Source of the DNA: Synechococcus sp. MVIR-18-1
Lineage (GTDB): Bacteria; Cyanobacteriota; Cyanobacteriia; PCC-6307; Cyanobiaceae
Assembly: GCF_014279835.1 (NCBI RefSeq)
Contig: NZ_CP047942.1
Location: 1,178,001-1,242,000 of the forward strand
DNA length: 64,000 bases
Direction: 5' to 3'
Shown: one piece after another, positions 45,726 through 54,267 of the stretch
Layout: the number at the start of each line of letters is the position of its first letter
Position numbering within the stretch: position 1 is the first letter of the stretch
Position numbers and translations under genes: made by a program
Notes under the pieces: model-generated
What the model saw: the letters and a program-made list of their open reading frames with translations, nothing else
Database searches by the model: none
What the model was told of the DNA's origin: nothing

Positions 45726-46544
45726 ATGACAGCTTCATCATCCCCTGAATCAGTTCCATCTAATTTAGATATTTGCCTATCCATTCAAAATGCAACCATT
45801 AGCTATGGAGATTTTGAGGCATTAAAAAATGTCTTTTGTGATATCCCAAGAGGACAAGTCACAGCTTTTATTGGACCTTCAGGTTGCGGTAAGTCCACAA
45901 TTTTACGAGCCATTAATAGGATGAATGATCTTATTGAGGGATGTTCGCTTAAGGGAAGAATTCTTTTTGATGGTGCTGATTTATATGCTCCTGATGTTGA
46001 TCCAGTTGAAGTTCGCCGTCGTATAGGAATGGTTTTTCAGCAACCTAATCCTTTTCCGAAGAGCATCTATGAAAATATCGCCTTTGGTGCACGTATTAAT
46101 GGCTATAACGGCGATATGGATGAATTAGTGGAACGGTCACTGCGTCAGGCGGCTGTATGGGATGAATGCAAAGACAAGCTCAAAGAGAGCGGAAATTCAC
46201 TTTCAGGTGGTCAACAGCAGCGTCTTTGCATTGCACGCACCATTGCCATTGAGCCTGAAGTGATTTTGATGGATGAACCCTGTTCTGCACTTGATCCCAT
46301 CTCTACCTTGAAGATCGAAGAAACCATCCATGAGCTGAAGAAGAGTTTTACAATCGTGATTGTGACCCACAATATGCAGCAGGCCGTACGTGTGAGTGAT
46401 ATGACAGCGTTCTTTAATGCGGAAGCTGTTGAAGGCGGGTCAGGAAAAGTTGGTTACCTCGTTGAATTCAATGACACCGACAAAATTTTCAACGCGCCAT
46501 TACAACAGGCCACCCAGGATTACGTTTCAGGCCGCTTTGGTTAA
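45726..46544 (+). CDS. pstB: phosphate ABC transporter ATPase PstB
   Basis: The 272-residue ATPase powers the Pst importer. It has the Walker A motif GPSGCGKST, the signature LSGGQQQR, Walker [14 protein letters not shown] and the switch His in [23 protein letters not shown] is typical of PstB. It ends 8 bases before a hairpin. No pstS or phoU lies in this run, so the binding protein must be encoded elsewhere. No clear Pho box was found upstream of pstC. Confidence 0.95.
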   Translation: MTASSSPESVPSNLDICLSIQNATISYGDFEALKNVFCDIPRGQVTAFIGPSGCGKSTILRAINRMNDLIEGCSLKGRILFDGADLYAPDVDPVEVRRRIGMVFQQPNPFPKSIYENIAFGARINGYNGDMDELVERSLRQAAVWDECKDKLKESGNSLSGGQQQRLCIARTIAIEPEVILMDEPCSALDPISTLKIEETIHELKKSFTIVIVTHNMQQAVRVSDMTAFFNAEAVEGGSGKVGYLVEFNDTDKIFNAPLQQATQDYVSGRFG

Positions 46545-46551
46545 TTGATTG

Positions 46552-46569
46552 ATCTGTTTGAACAGGTCA
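46552..46569 (+). terminator. hairpin after pstB
   Basis: GATCTGT and ACAGGTC form a 7-base-pair stem (one G-T pair) with a TTGA loop, 8 bases after the pstB stop. The T content that follows is weak (ATCTTGTGGTT), so termination is likely but unproven. The next 150 bases (46570-46720) show only an AT-rich tract and a perfect 10-base palindrome TAGGATCCTA at 46690-46699. Confidence 0.4.
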
Positions 46570-46721
46570 TCTTGTGGTTATCCGTTAAAACTTAGTGCCT
46601 TTACTCTGATTCCATTTAAGTTTTTTGTATAGATATTTTGCGTGTTGATCACATTCATTGCTCGATCAAAACTTGCTCTATGTTTGTTTTAGGATCCTAT
46701 CCCTTTGTTAGGAAATACTTT

Positions 46722-46753
46722 CCAATAAAAAACCCCTTGTGATCCAGGGGTTT
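46722..46753 (-). terminator. rho-independent terminator for tRNA-Ser
   Basis: On the minus strand AAACCCCT pairs with AGGGGTTT across an 8-base loop, and the stem is followed by TTTTATTGG. It lies 14 bases downstream of the tRNA 3' end. Confidence 0.8.
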
Positions 46754-46766
46754 GAGGGTTAGCTAA

Positions 46767-46853
46767 CGGAGAGGGAGGGATTCGAACCCTCGATAGAGTT
46801 GCCCCTATACAGCATTTCCAGTGCTGCGCCTTCGACCACTCGGCCACCTCTCC
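46767..46853 (-). tRNA. tRNA-Ser (anticodon GGA)
   Basis: The 87-base gene folds as a class II tRNA: acceptor arms GGAGAGG and CCTCTCC with G discriminator, a long variable arm typical of tRNA-Ser, T arm GAGGGTTCGAATCCCTC and anticodon loop CTGGAAA within the arms GCA and TGC. The anticodon GGA reads UCC and UCU. CCA is not encoded. A terminator follows it. Confidence 0.95.
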
Positions 46854-46899
46854 AGTGGCTGAAGTGAGAATGTAGCAGGGCGTTTCCTGAGGACCTGAT

Positions 46900-47268
46900 T
46901 TGAGACCAAGTCACACCGTCACAATTCATTGGCCCCAGGCTGGACGAACGATCACCCATCAAGTCCCCGAGGGGGAGTACATCCTCCAGAGCTTTGAGCA
47001 GCAGGGCGACCCGCTGCCTTTCTCTTGCCGTAACGGTTGCTGTACGTCCTGCGCAGTGAGAGTTCAAAGGGGACAGCTCGATCAGGCTGAGGCCATGGGA
47101 CTCTCAAAAGAGCTCAGACAACAGGGTTATGGATTGCTTTGTGTTGCAAGAGCTATCGGTCCTCTCGAAGCGGTGACGCAAGATGAGGATGAGGTTTATG
47201 AACTGCAGTTCGGTCGACATTTCGGACGTGGTCAGGTGCGTCCTGGCCTTCCTTTGGATGAGGAGTGA
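46900..47268 (+). CDS. plant-type [2Fe-2S] ferredoxin
   Basis: The 122-residue protein has the plant-type cluster motif C-x4-C-x2-C with a distant fourth Cys: C43, C48 and C51 in CRNGCCTSC and C81 in LLCVARA. PEGEYILQSFEQQGDPLPFS precedes it, as in ferredoxins. It is longer than PetF (about 97) because of a C-terminal tail of about 20 residues. Start is a TTG at 46900; no ATG or GTG lies closer to the conserved region. It overlaps the next gene by one base (TGATG). Its electron partner is not evident; it is not the main photosynthetic ferredoxin by sequence. Confidence 0.87.
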   Translation: MRPSHTVTIHWPQAGRTITHQVPEGEYILQSFEQQGDPLPFSCRNGCCTSCAVRVQRGQLDQAEAMGLSKELRQQGYGLLCVARAIGPLEAVTQDEDEVYELQFGRHFGRGQVRPGLPLDEE

Positions 47269-48134
47269 TGACTTCAGAACTTGATTGCCGGCAAGTTGCC
47301 TTTGATGCTGCCCTCGACGCATCAAGCCAGCAACAGCTTGCTGAGGTAGCCAAAACAGCTTCAAACCTTGGAGCTGCCGTGCTCATGCAGCATTACGGCC
47401 GCCTCAGCAGCATCGAAAGTAAGGGTCGCGTAGGCGACTTGGTTACCAACGCCGATCTTGCCGCTGAAAAAGTTGTTCTCGCGTATCTGAGAGAACAGAC
47501 GCCGGCCATTGCAATTCTTGCCGAAGAAACCGGGTCCAGTGGTACACCAGGCGCTCTTTGCTGGTGCGTGGATCCTCTCGATGGAACGACGAATTTTGCC
47601 CACGGATATCCCTTTTTTGCCACATCCGTTGGTTTGATCTGGAAGGGGCAACCACTGCTGGGTTCAGTGGCAGTGCCATTCCTAAATGAGACCTATTGGT
47701 GTTCTCCCAACCAAGGGAGCTTTGTCAACGACAACCCGATTCACGTGAGTGACTGCAGCAGCTTGCAGGACAGCCTTCTTGTGACGGGATTTGCTTACGA
47801 CAGGCATGAGCTTATCGATAACAACTACGCCGAGTTTTGTTGGTTAACCCATCGTTGTCGTGGTGTGCGTCGCGGTGGGGCCGCCGCCGTTGATCTTGCT
47901 TTTGTGGCCACAGGGCGACTGGACGGTTACTGGGAGCGTGGTTTGGCGCCTTGGGATCTTGCTGCAGGCGCTGCATTGGTGGCTTGTGCTGGTGGTTCCG
48001 TTGGTGACTACAGAAACTCTGCGTTTGATGTGGTGAATGGAAGAATTCTTGCGACGTCACCAGGACTTCACCTCCCACTCAAGCAAGAGCTCGCTTGCGT
48101 GACCGCCTTCTCACCCAAGCTTTATGGAGCTTGA
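47268..48134 (+). CDS. inositol monophosphatase family protein
   Basis: The 288-residue protein belongs to the Li-sensitive phosphatase family that includes SuhB and inositol monophosphatase. The metal sites are DLVTNADLAAE, LAEETG, DPLDGTTNFAHG and APWDLAAGAAL. The substrate could be inositol phosphate, fructose-1,6-bisphosphate-like sugars, or histidinol phosphate. A histidinol-phosphate role is possible because hisZ follows 47 bases downstream. The start ATG 47268 shares one base with the ferredoxin stop. Confidence 0.9.
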   Translation: MTSELDCRQVAFDAALDASSQQQLAEVAKTASNLGAAVLMQHYGRLSSIESKGRVGDLVTNADLAAEKVVLAYLREQTPAIAILAEETGSSGTPGALCWCVDPLDGTTNFAHGYPFFATSVGLIWKGQPLLGSVAVPFLNETYWCSPNQGSFVNDNPIHVSDCSSLQDSLLVTGFAYDRHELIDNNYAEFCWLTHRCRGVRRGGAAAVDLAFVATGRLDGYWERGLAPWDLAAGAALVACAGGSVGDYRNSAFDVVNGRILATSPGLHLPLKQELACVTAFSPKLYGA

Positions 48135-48181
48135 GGTTCGGCAGTCATAGGATCGTTGTTCGTGTTTTGTTGACTAGCTGG

Positions 48182-49360
48182 ATGGCCCTGCAACCCGCCA
48201 CGGGCGCTCGAGATCTGAATCCGAAGCAAGTCCAACAAAATCAGCATCTAAGGGAACAGCTGGCGACGGTGTATCGCCACTGGGGATACGACGAGGTTTC
48301 GCCACCACAGGTGGAACGGCTCGACACACTCATGGCCGGTGGTGCCATTGCAAGCCATGACGTGGTTCGACTTGTAGCCGATGACCCGCTGGGTCTTCGG
48401 CCAGAGATGACAGCCTCGATTGCTAGAGCAGCCTGCACAAGACTGAAGGATCGACCTAGGCCGCTGCGACTTTGTGCTTGCGGAACCATTTTCGAGAGCC
48501 GTGCGGCAGAAGAGGGGGGGCTGTGCATCGAAGAAAAACTGCACAGCGGTGTTGAGCTCTTTGGCGTGAAAGATCTGGCAGCAGAACTTGAACTTTTAAC
48601 CCTCCTCTTAGAGGCAATGAGTGCTCTCTCGCTGCTGGAAGAGCATCAGCCCCAACTCTTGATAGGCCATACCGCGTTGATGGAATTGGTGTTGGCACCA
48701 TTCGAGCAACCAAATCGGGATGACATCCGCAGCTGCTTAATTCAGTACGACCGGCTTGGACTTGAAGCGATGGATCTTGAAGCAACGGATCTTGCACGAC
48801 TCGTGATGCTTTTGGACTGTCGTGGTACACCCATGACCATTCTTGATCGATTGGCAGAAAGCTTTGGCTCACAACCTGTTCTGCATGAATTAAAGCGATT
48901 ATTTGTGCATCTCAGTCCCCTCGCTCAACAACAATCGCTGACACTGCAATTGGATCCAACCTTTCACCCTCACCATGAGTTGTATGACGGCTTGGTCTTT
49001 CAGCTCGTTTGTCAGGGGGTTTCAGCTCCGGTGGTCATTGCCCGTGGAGGGCGATATGACGGACTAGTAGAGCGATGCGGAGAGAGCGAGGCAAATGCTG
49101 GGGGTGTGGGATTTAGTTTCTGCCTCGATGACATTCGTGATCTACCTGGCTCGAGTTCCGAGAATCCCAAACGAGAATCCACAGTTTTAATTTGCTGGAG
49201 CGACCACTCAAGTCTTGAAAAAGCACTCTTGAAACAGACGAGCTGGCATGCACAAGGACAAGTCGCTCAATGTGATCTCAAGTCTTGTTCCAATCGCGAA
49301 GAAGCTGAACAGCGTCTCAAGACTTCTGGATGCAACACCATCGACTGGCTCTCTGACTAG
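48182..49360 (+). CDS. hisZ: ATP phosphoribosyltransferase regulatory subunit HisZ
   Basis: The 392-residue protein resembles the catalytic core of histidyl-tRNA synthetase but lacks its anticodon domain, as HisZ does. It has VYRHWGYDEVSPPQVERLDTL, the motif 2-like LRLCACGTIFES and motif 3-like FCLDDIRDL. HisZ joins short HisG to make the first enzyme of histidine synthesis. No hisG is in the window. The start at ATG 48182 (MALQPATGARDLNP) is chosen because PATGARDL is the usual opening; a frame from 48095 overlaps the preceding gene. Confidence 0.9.
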   Translation: MALQPATGARDLNPKQVQQNQHLREQLATVYRHWGYDEVSPPQVERLDTLMAGGAIASHDVVRLVADDPLGLRPEMTASIARAACTRLKDRPRPLRLCACGTIFESRAAEEGGLCIEEKLHSGVELFGVKDLAAELELLTLLLEAMSALSLLEEHQPQLLIGHTALMELVLAPFEQPNRDDIRSCLIQYDRLGLEAMDLEATDLARLVMLLDCRGTPMTILDRLAESFGSQPVLHELKRLFVHLSPLAQQQSLTLQLDPTFHPHHELYDGLVFQLVCQGVSAPVVIARGGRYDGLVERCGESEANAGGVGFSFCLDDIRDLPGSSSENPKRESTVLICWSDHSSLEKALLKQTSWHAQGQVAQCDLKSCSNREEAEQRLKTSGCNTIDWLSD

Positions 49361-49386
49361 ATTGATGGGGAGAGTTACTAACATCT

Positions 49387-49611
49387 ATGGCACACACCAT
49401 TGTCACCGACATCTGCGAGGGCGTGGCTGACTGTGTTGATGCTTGTCCCGTTGCCTGTATCAATCCAGGGAATGGCAAAAACAAAAAAGGAACGGATTTT
49501 TATTGGATTGACTTCGATACCTGTATTGACTGTGGTATTTGTCTCCAGGTTTGCCCCGTGGCTAATGCAATCCTTCCTGAAGAGAGGGCAGATTTACAAA
49601 TACCTGGCTGA
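49387..49611 (+). CDS. bacterial-type iron-sulfur ferredoxin
   Basis: The 74-residue protein has two Cys sets: C10, C16, C20 and C24 (CEGVADCVDACPVAC) and C46, C49, C52 and C56 (CIDCGICLQVCP). The second binds a [4Fe-4S] cluster; the first lacks the classic CxxC and may bind a [3Fe-4S] or [4Fe-4S] cluster. This type is common in cyanobacteria and acts as a low-potential electron carrier. It follows hisZ by 26 bases. Its 3' region has a stem-loop. Confidence 0.9.
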   Translation: MAHTIVTDICEGVADCVDACPVACINPGNGKNKKGTDFYWIDFDTCIDCGICLQVCPVANAILPEERADLQIPG

Positions 49612-49623
49612 TAGCAAATTACC

Positions 49624-49659
49624 GATATTCAACAATCCATCAGTGGGTTGTACGATATC
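49624..49659 (+). terminator. extended stem-loop after the ferredoxin gene
   Basis: GATAT pairs with ATATC, then across a small internal loop ACAATCC pairs with GGGTTGT around an ATCAGT loop. It starts 13 bases after the stop. There is no T tract directly behind it, so it could stabilise the mRNA 3' end or act as a weak terminator. The remaining gap to htpG (49660-49831) is AT-rich without another obvious structure. Confidence 0.45.
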
Positions 49660-49831
49660 AATTTACTTGTCATCTTTAACCGTTACTAGCTAATAATCTC
49701 TAATTATTGGATACGTGTTTTTTTATGTATTATTGATATTGCTTAGAAAGAGGTTCCATGCAGCGATCCCTCGTCTAATGAATGTCTCTGCATCCATCTG
49801 TGCATCCAAATGAACACATTGTTTGATCGGA

Positions 49832-49876
49832 GGTTCGGAGAACCCCCTCAATAGGCTGTTGTGTTCTCAGGGGTTC
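49832..49876 (+). promoter_or_regulatory. two competing hairpins in the htpG leader
   Basis: GGTTC (49832-49836) can pair with GAACC (49840-49844) as a tight hairpin, while the overlapping GAACCCC (49840-49846) can pair with GGGGTTC (49870-49876). The two cannot form together. The start codon at 49910 has no clear Shine-Dalgarno, so leader structure could control translation, for example by temperature. No CIRCE element is present. Confidence 0.4.
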
Positions 49877-49909
49877 TATCTCTAAAATTCAGTTTTTCAA
49901 GTTGCTGTC

Positions 49910-51814
49910 ATGGCGGTGTTGGACGAGCAGGGTCAAATTCAGATCCACACCGAGAATATCTTCCCGATCATCAAGAAGGCTGTTTACTCCGGCCATGAGG
50001 TATTCCTGCGTGAGCTTGTTAGCAATGGCGTTGATGCCATCAACAAGCGTCGAATGGCAGCAATGGCTGGAGACTGCAGTGAGGGAGACGACGGCACGAT
50101 CAAAATTCACGTCGATCGCGAGGCTAAAACTCTGACCATTTCCGATAACGGAATTGGTATGACGGCAGATGAAGTAAAGCGCTATATCAATCAGGTTGCA
50201 TTTTCAAGCGCTGAGGACTTTCTTGAGAAATATAAACAAGAAGATGATGCCATTATTGGACATTTTGGCTTAGGTTTTTATTCGAGCTTCATGGTGGCGG
50301 AGCGGGTTGAATTGCTTACCAAATCTGCCAAACCCGACCATGAAGCCGTGCGTTGGTCCTGCGACGGGTCTCCTAATTTCAATCTCACAGGTGCAGAACG
50401 CACAGATGCAGGAACCGATGTGATCCTGCATCTTATGGAAGAGGAATTGGAATATATAGAACCTGCAAGGATTAGGACACTCATCAATACGTACTGCGAT
50501 TTCATGTCAGTACCTGTTCAGCTTGAAGGGGAAACAGTTAACAAAATGGTCGCTCCATGGCGTAAGAATGCTCGGGAACTTTCGGATCAAGATTATATTG
50601 ATCTTTATAATTATCTCTATCCATTTCAAGGCGACCCCTTGCTTTGGGTGCACCTAAATACTGATTATCCATATAACCTACAAGGAATTCTCTTTTTCCC
50701 CAAGCAAACCGGTAGGGCTGATTGGGAGAAAGGAGAAATTAAGCTCTACTGCAATCAAGTGTTTGTGAGCGATTCCATTAAGGAAGTTGTTCCACGCTAT
50801 CTTCTGCCATTGAGGGGAGTGATTGATTCTCCAGATATCCCATTAAATGTAAGTAGAAGTGCACTGCAGACGGATCGACGTGTGCGCTCTATTGGTAATT
50901 TCGTTGCCAAAAAAGTCTCTGATCGTCTTCGTAGTCTTAAAAAAGATGAACCACAAGCCTATGCAGAAGCATGGGAGTCTCTTGCCCCTTTCGTAAAAAT
51001 TGGAGCGATGGAAGATGATAAATTTGCTGAACAGGTTGAAGAACTGGTGATGTTCGCCACCAATGCTTCAATCTCCACTGACGATACCTCTGATCCAATT
51101 GGAGGTAACGAGCGCAACTTCACCACACTTGATGGGTATCGCGGAAGGCTTCCTAATGATGAAAAAATAATCCTGTATTGCACCGACGAAATATCACAAT
51201 CTGCAGCGCTCAACCTATGGACTTCTCAAGAGCGTGAAGTGTTGTTCGCCGATACGGTGATTGATAGTCAATTCCTCCCTTGGCTTGAATCACGACATGA
51301 AGAATTGAAATTTCAGCGTGTTGATGCTGAGTTGGATGCATCACTTAAGGAAGAAACACCCGAATTGAGTGATGGTGATGGGGAAACGAAGAGCGAAAGT
51401 TTGCGCAAATTAATTAAAGATGCATTGTCTAACGATAAAGTCACCATTCAGGTTCAAGCGCTCAAATCTGGATCAAACGGGCCTGCGGCTCTGATTTTGC
51501 TTCCAGAACAAATGCGTCGTATGAATGATATTGGCGCATTAATGGATCAACGACTACCGGGTTTACCCGATTATCACGTGTTGTTGGTCAATCAAAAGCA
51601 TCCCCTTGTGGAGGGTCTGCTCAGACTTCAATCCGGTGGGGTCATTGTTGGTGATTCTGGGCAATCACCAAGCGAAATGCTTGCACGAGACCTTGCTCAA
51701 CATCTTTATGACACTGCAAAGCTGTCAGTGGGAGGTTTAGATCCCAAGGAGCTTGCAAACTTCCAAAACAAAAATTTGCAGCTGATGTCGCAATTGATGG
51801 AACGAGGTCTCTAA
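49910..51814 (+). CDS. htpG: Hsp90 chaperone HtpG
   Basis: The 634-residue chaperone has the N-terminal ATP domain (VYSGHEVFLRELVSNGVDA, LTISDNGIGMTADEV and GHFGLGFYSSFMVA), a middle domain (LYCNQVFVSDSIKEVVPRYL) and a dimerisation end. HELVSNAxDA becomes RELVSNGVDA here. In cyanobacteria HtpG is needed for heat survival and phycobilisome linker stability. It is followed by rpmB 61 bases downstream. Expression is probably heat-induced; the leader hairpins may take part. Confidence 0.95.
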   Translation: MAVLDEQGQIQIHTENIFPIIKKAVYSGHEVFLRELVSNGVDAINKRRMAAMAGDCSEGDDGTIKIHVDREAKTLTISDNGIGMTADEVKRYINQVAFSSAEDFLEKYKQEDDAIIGHFGLGFYSSFMVAERVELLTKSAKPDHEAVRWSCDGSPNFNLTGAERTDAGTDVILHLMEEELEYIEPARIRTLINTYCDFMSVPVQLEGETVNKMVAPWRKNARELSDQDYIDLYNYLYPFQGDPLLWVHLNTDYPYNLQGILFFPKQTGRADWEKGEIKLYCNQVFVSDSIKEVVPRYLLPLRGVIDSPDIPLNVSRSALQTDRRVRSIGNFVAKKVSDRLRSLKKDEPQAYAEAWESLAPFVKIGAMEDDKFAEQVEELVMFATNASISTDDTSDPIGGNERNFTTLDGYRGRLPNDEKIILYCTDEISQSAALNLWTSQEREVLFADTVIDSQFLPWLESRHEELKFQRVDAELDASLKEETPELSDGDGETKSESLRKLIKDALSNDKVTIQVQALKSGSNGPAALILLPEQMRRMNDIGALMDQRLPGLPDYHVLLVNQKHPLVEGLLRLQSGGVIVGDSGQSPSEMLARDLAQHLYDTAKLSVGGLDPKELANFQNKNLQLMSQLMERGL

Positions 51815-51875
51815 GCAGACACTTTGCTAAACTATTGACTCGGCCATTGGCCACCGCTTTCTTAAGGACGCCGTT

Positions 51876-52112
51876 ATGTCACGGGTGTGTCAGCTCACAG
51901 GTACTCGCGCCAACAACGGCATGGCTGTGAGTCACTCGCATATTCGTACCAAGAAGCTGCAGCAGGCCAATCTGCAGCAGCGTCGCCTGTGGTGGGCTGA
52001 GGGAAAGCGTTGGATCAACATCCGCATCACGACACGTGCCCTCAAGACCATCCAGAAGAAAGGGTTGGGTGCCTACGCACGTTCACTGGGCGTTGATCTC
52101 GGAAAGCTGTGA
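51876..52112 (+). CDS. rpmB: 50S ribosomal protein L28
   Basis: The 78-residue protein is L28, a small basic protein of the large ribosomal subunit. [22 protein letters not shown] is the diagnostic opening, and [29 protein letters not shown] is the core. Its Cys count does not form the zinc set seen in some L28. TAAGGA eight bases before the ATG is a clear ribosome binding site. The gene is not part of a larger ribosomal operon here, which is usual for rpmB. Confidence 0.96.
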   Translation: MSRVCQLTGTRANNGMAVSHSHIRTKKLQQANLQQRRLWWAEGKRWINIRITTRALKTIQKKGLGAYARSLGVDLGKL

Positions 52113-52129
52113 AGCCTCTCTAGAATTTT

Positions 52130-52147
52130 GAAACCAACAACGGTTTC
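52130..52147 (+). promoter_or_regulatory. hairpin directly before the peroxiredoxin start
   Basis: GAAACC and GGTTTC form a 6-base-pair stem with an AACAAC loop, ending at the base before ATG 52148. No Shine-Dalgarno fits. The pair could block ribosome entry or mark an mRNA processing site. Confidence 0.4.
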
Positions 52148-52699
52148 ATGAAAAGACGATCCCTACTCCAGACTGCAGTTCTGGGAGCAGGGATTTTTTT
52201 ATTGGCACCCGCTCGTGTACGGGCTTTAGGTGGTACGTCTCCCGAAATCGGAATCAAAGCTCCTGATTTCGATCTTTTGGGCTTCAGTAGTGTCAATCCA
52301 GATCAAAATCACTGGAGTTTGACAAGCCTTCAAGGACGTTGGCTTGTCGTTTACTTTTATCCGAGAGATTTCACCTCTGGTTGCACAATCGAAGCTCATG
52401 GCTTTCAGGAAGCATTGCCAGAGTTCAAAAAGCAAAGAGCAGAGGTTGTTGCTATCAGTGCTGACTCAGTAAGCGATCATGAATCATTTTGTAGTTCTGA
52501 GGAGCTGAAGTTCCCTTTACTTTCAGACCCTGATGGTGTTGTAAGCAAAGCTTACGGCTCTTGGATGGCGCCATACTCGATGCGCCATACATTCCTTATT
52601 GATCCAGAGTCTGTGCTTCAAGCTGCTTGGACAGGAGTTCGACCAGTTGGTCATGCCAACGAGGTGCTCAGCCGTCTCAAGGAGTTACAAACCGGGTAA
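52148..52699 (+). CDS. exported peroxiredoxin, PrxQ/BCP-like
   Basis: The 183-residue protein has an N-terminal twin-arginine-like signal (KRRSLLQTAVLGAGIFLLAP) and a thioredoxin-fold peroxiredoxin domain (about 33-180). The peroxidatic Cys is C79 in DFTSGCTIEAHGF. PrxQ has a resolving Cys five residues later; here it is H84, so the protein would act as a 1-Cys enzyme or use C115. YFYPRDFTSGCT and SWMAPYSMRHTFLID are typical. It probably destroys peroxides in the periplasm or thylakoid lumen. A hairpin abuts its start codon. Confidence 0.9.
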   Translation: MKRRSLLQTAVLGAGIFLLAPARVRALGGTSPEIGIKAPDFDLLGFSSVNPDQNHWSLTSLQGRWLVVYFYPRDFTSGCTIEAHGFQEALPEFKKQRAEVVAISADSVSDHESFCSSEELKFPLLSDPDGVVSKAYGSWMAPYSMRHTFLIDPESVLQAAWTGVRPVGHANEVLSRLKELQTG

Positions 52700-52733
52700 G
52701 TCCTCTGCGCGTGTTAGAGATGGGACGTAGACC

Positions 52734-52763
52734 ATGACTCGGCAGAGTCAGTAAAGGGAGGTG
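52734..52763 (+). promoter_or_regulatory. ggpS leader: hairpin, six-codon ORF and ribosome binding site
   Basis: TGACTC (52735-52740) and GAGTCA (52745-52750) form a 6-base-pair stem with loop GGCA. The same bases contain a minimal frame, ATG ACT CGG CAG AGT CAG TAA (52734-52754), whose stop is right before GGGAGGTG (52756-52763), the ribosome binding site of ggpS. The hairpin could sit in front of or compete with ribosome loading. Confidence 0.45.
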
Positions 52764-52767
52764 AAGC

Positions 52768-54267
52768 ATGGCGGTCACAAAAGGACAAAGTCCTTTCATT
52801 CTTCTGTACCATCGCACGCCATTTGATGAAGGAAAGGATGAAAAGGGCAACAGAATTTGGTGTGATCAGAAAAGTCCAAACGGAATCATCCCAACGCTTA
52901 GAAATTTATTTCGTACGCGAAAAAATGGGACATGGATTGCTTGGAGAAAAGTAGACAAGGTTGAGGATTCAGCTGATGAAAGTATCGCGATGTCTGATCC
53001 GAAACCATTTACATTGTGCAGAATTCCATTAGAAGATAATCAGATATCAAGTTTTTATCATGTCACGTCAAAAGAATCTTTTTGGCCCATACTTCATACC
53101 TTCCCAACCCATTTTAACGTTAATAACGCCGACTGGGGAATCTTTGAAGAAGTTAATCTACGTTTTGCTAAAGCTGCTTGTCATCAAGCCGCAGATTCAG
53201 CAACTGTGTGGGTTCATGACTACAATTTGTGGCTTGTTCCTGGTTATATCAGAGAATTAAGGCCTGACCTAAAGATTGCATTCTTCCATCACACACCATT
53301 CCCTGGAAATGATGTCTTTGCAATTTTACCTTGGCGCGAACAAATTCTTGAAAGTCTCCTTAGTTGCGATGTAGTAGGGTTTCATATTCCGCGTTATACC
53401 GAAAACTTCGCGCGAGCTGCCAACTGTTTATTAGGTGCAAAGAAAGGATCCAAGATACCTGTCAATTCAAGATTCGCTCCAACCGGTTCAGCTTTAACGG
53501 AGCCATCTGAAACTCCTTATTTACATTACAAAGGACGAAAGATACAACTCTTGTCATCGCCTGTTGGGACATCACCCGATGTTATCCAAGAGCTTGCAGC
53601 ACGTGCTGATGTTCAAGAATTAGCCGATCAGATAGATGATGACACCAAGAAGGGTAGAAAACTCATCCTTTCTGCTAGCCGTGTTGATTACACCAAGGGC
53701 AATGAAGAGCTCTTGCTTGCCTTTGAACGGCTACTTGAGCATCGACCTGATTGGCATGGAAAAGTAGTTCTTATGCTTGCTTGTGTTGCCGCTGCAAGTG
53801 GCATGAAAATCTACGAAGAAACACAACGCACCATTGAAGAAACCGCAGGTCGAATTAACGGACGATTTAGTTTGATTGATTGGGTTCCTATTCGTTTTTC
53901 TACACGACGCATACCTTATGAAGAAATGGTTGCTTGGTTTACTCGTTCGGATATCTGTTGGATTACACCACTGCGCGATGGATTGAACTTAGTTGCGAAG
54001 GAATATGCAGCAGCTCGTAAGGATCGAGGTGGTGTACTAGTTCTCTCTGAGTTTACCGGTGCTTCTGTTGTTCTTGATGGCGCAATCTTGACCAACCCTT
54101 ATTCACATCGACAGATGGATGAGGCCATTGAACGTGCATTGGAGATGCCGGAAGATGAACAACTTAAAAGAATGAGTAGAATGAGTAGTGCTGTTGAAAG
54201 CTTTACCGTGAGTGATTGGGTAAGTGAACAAATGGATGCACTTGAAACTCAAAATTGTGATGATTGA
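52768..54267 (+). CDS. ggpS: glucosylglycerol-phosphate synthase
   Basis: The 499-residue GT20-family enzyme joins ADP-glucose and glycerol 3-phosphate to make glucosylglycerol phosphate, the salt-stress solute precursor. It has VWVHDYNLWLVPGYI, FFHHTPFPGNDVFAI, DVVGFHIPRYTENFAR, ILSASRVDYTKGNEELL and the C-terminal LRDGLNLVAKEYAA and SEFTGASVVL segments, which are close to trehalose-phosphate synthase. No phosphatase domain is fused. ATG 52768 is preceded by GGGAGGTG. It shares one base with the ggtB start and heads the ggpS-ggtBCDA run. Confidence 0.92.
   Translation: MAVTKGQSPFILLYHRTPFDEGKDEKGNRIWCDQKSPNGIIPTLRNLFRTRKNGTWIAWRKVDKVEDSADESIAMSDPKPFTLCRIPLEDNQISSFYHVTSKESFWPILHTFPTHFNVNNADWGIFEEVNLRFAKAACHQAADSATVWVHDYNLWLVPGYIRELRPDLKIAFFHHTPFPGNDVFAILPWREQILESLLSCDVVGFHIPRYTENFARAANCLLGAKKGSKIPVNSRFAPTGSALTEPSETPYLHYKGRKIQLLSSPVGTSPDVIQELAARADVQELADQIDDDTKKGRKLILSASRVDYTKGNEELLLAFERLLEHRPDWHGKVVLMLACVAAASGMKIYEETQRTIEETAGRINGRFSLIDWVPIRFSTRRIPYEEMVAWFTRSDICWITPLRDGLNLVAKEYAAARKDRGGVLVLSEFTGASVVLDGAILTNPYSHRQMDEAIERALEMPEDEQLKRMSRMSSAVESFTVSDWVSEQMDALETQNCDD

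Noticed and set aside
46690-46699. TAGGATCCTA palindrome as an operator
   Set aside because: A single 10-base palindrome in an AT-rich gap is expected by chance and no gene start is nearby.
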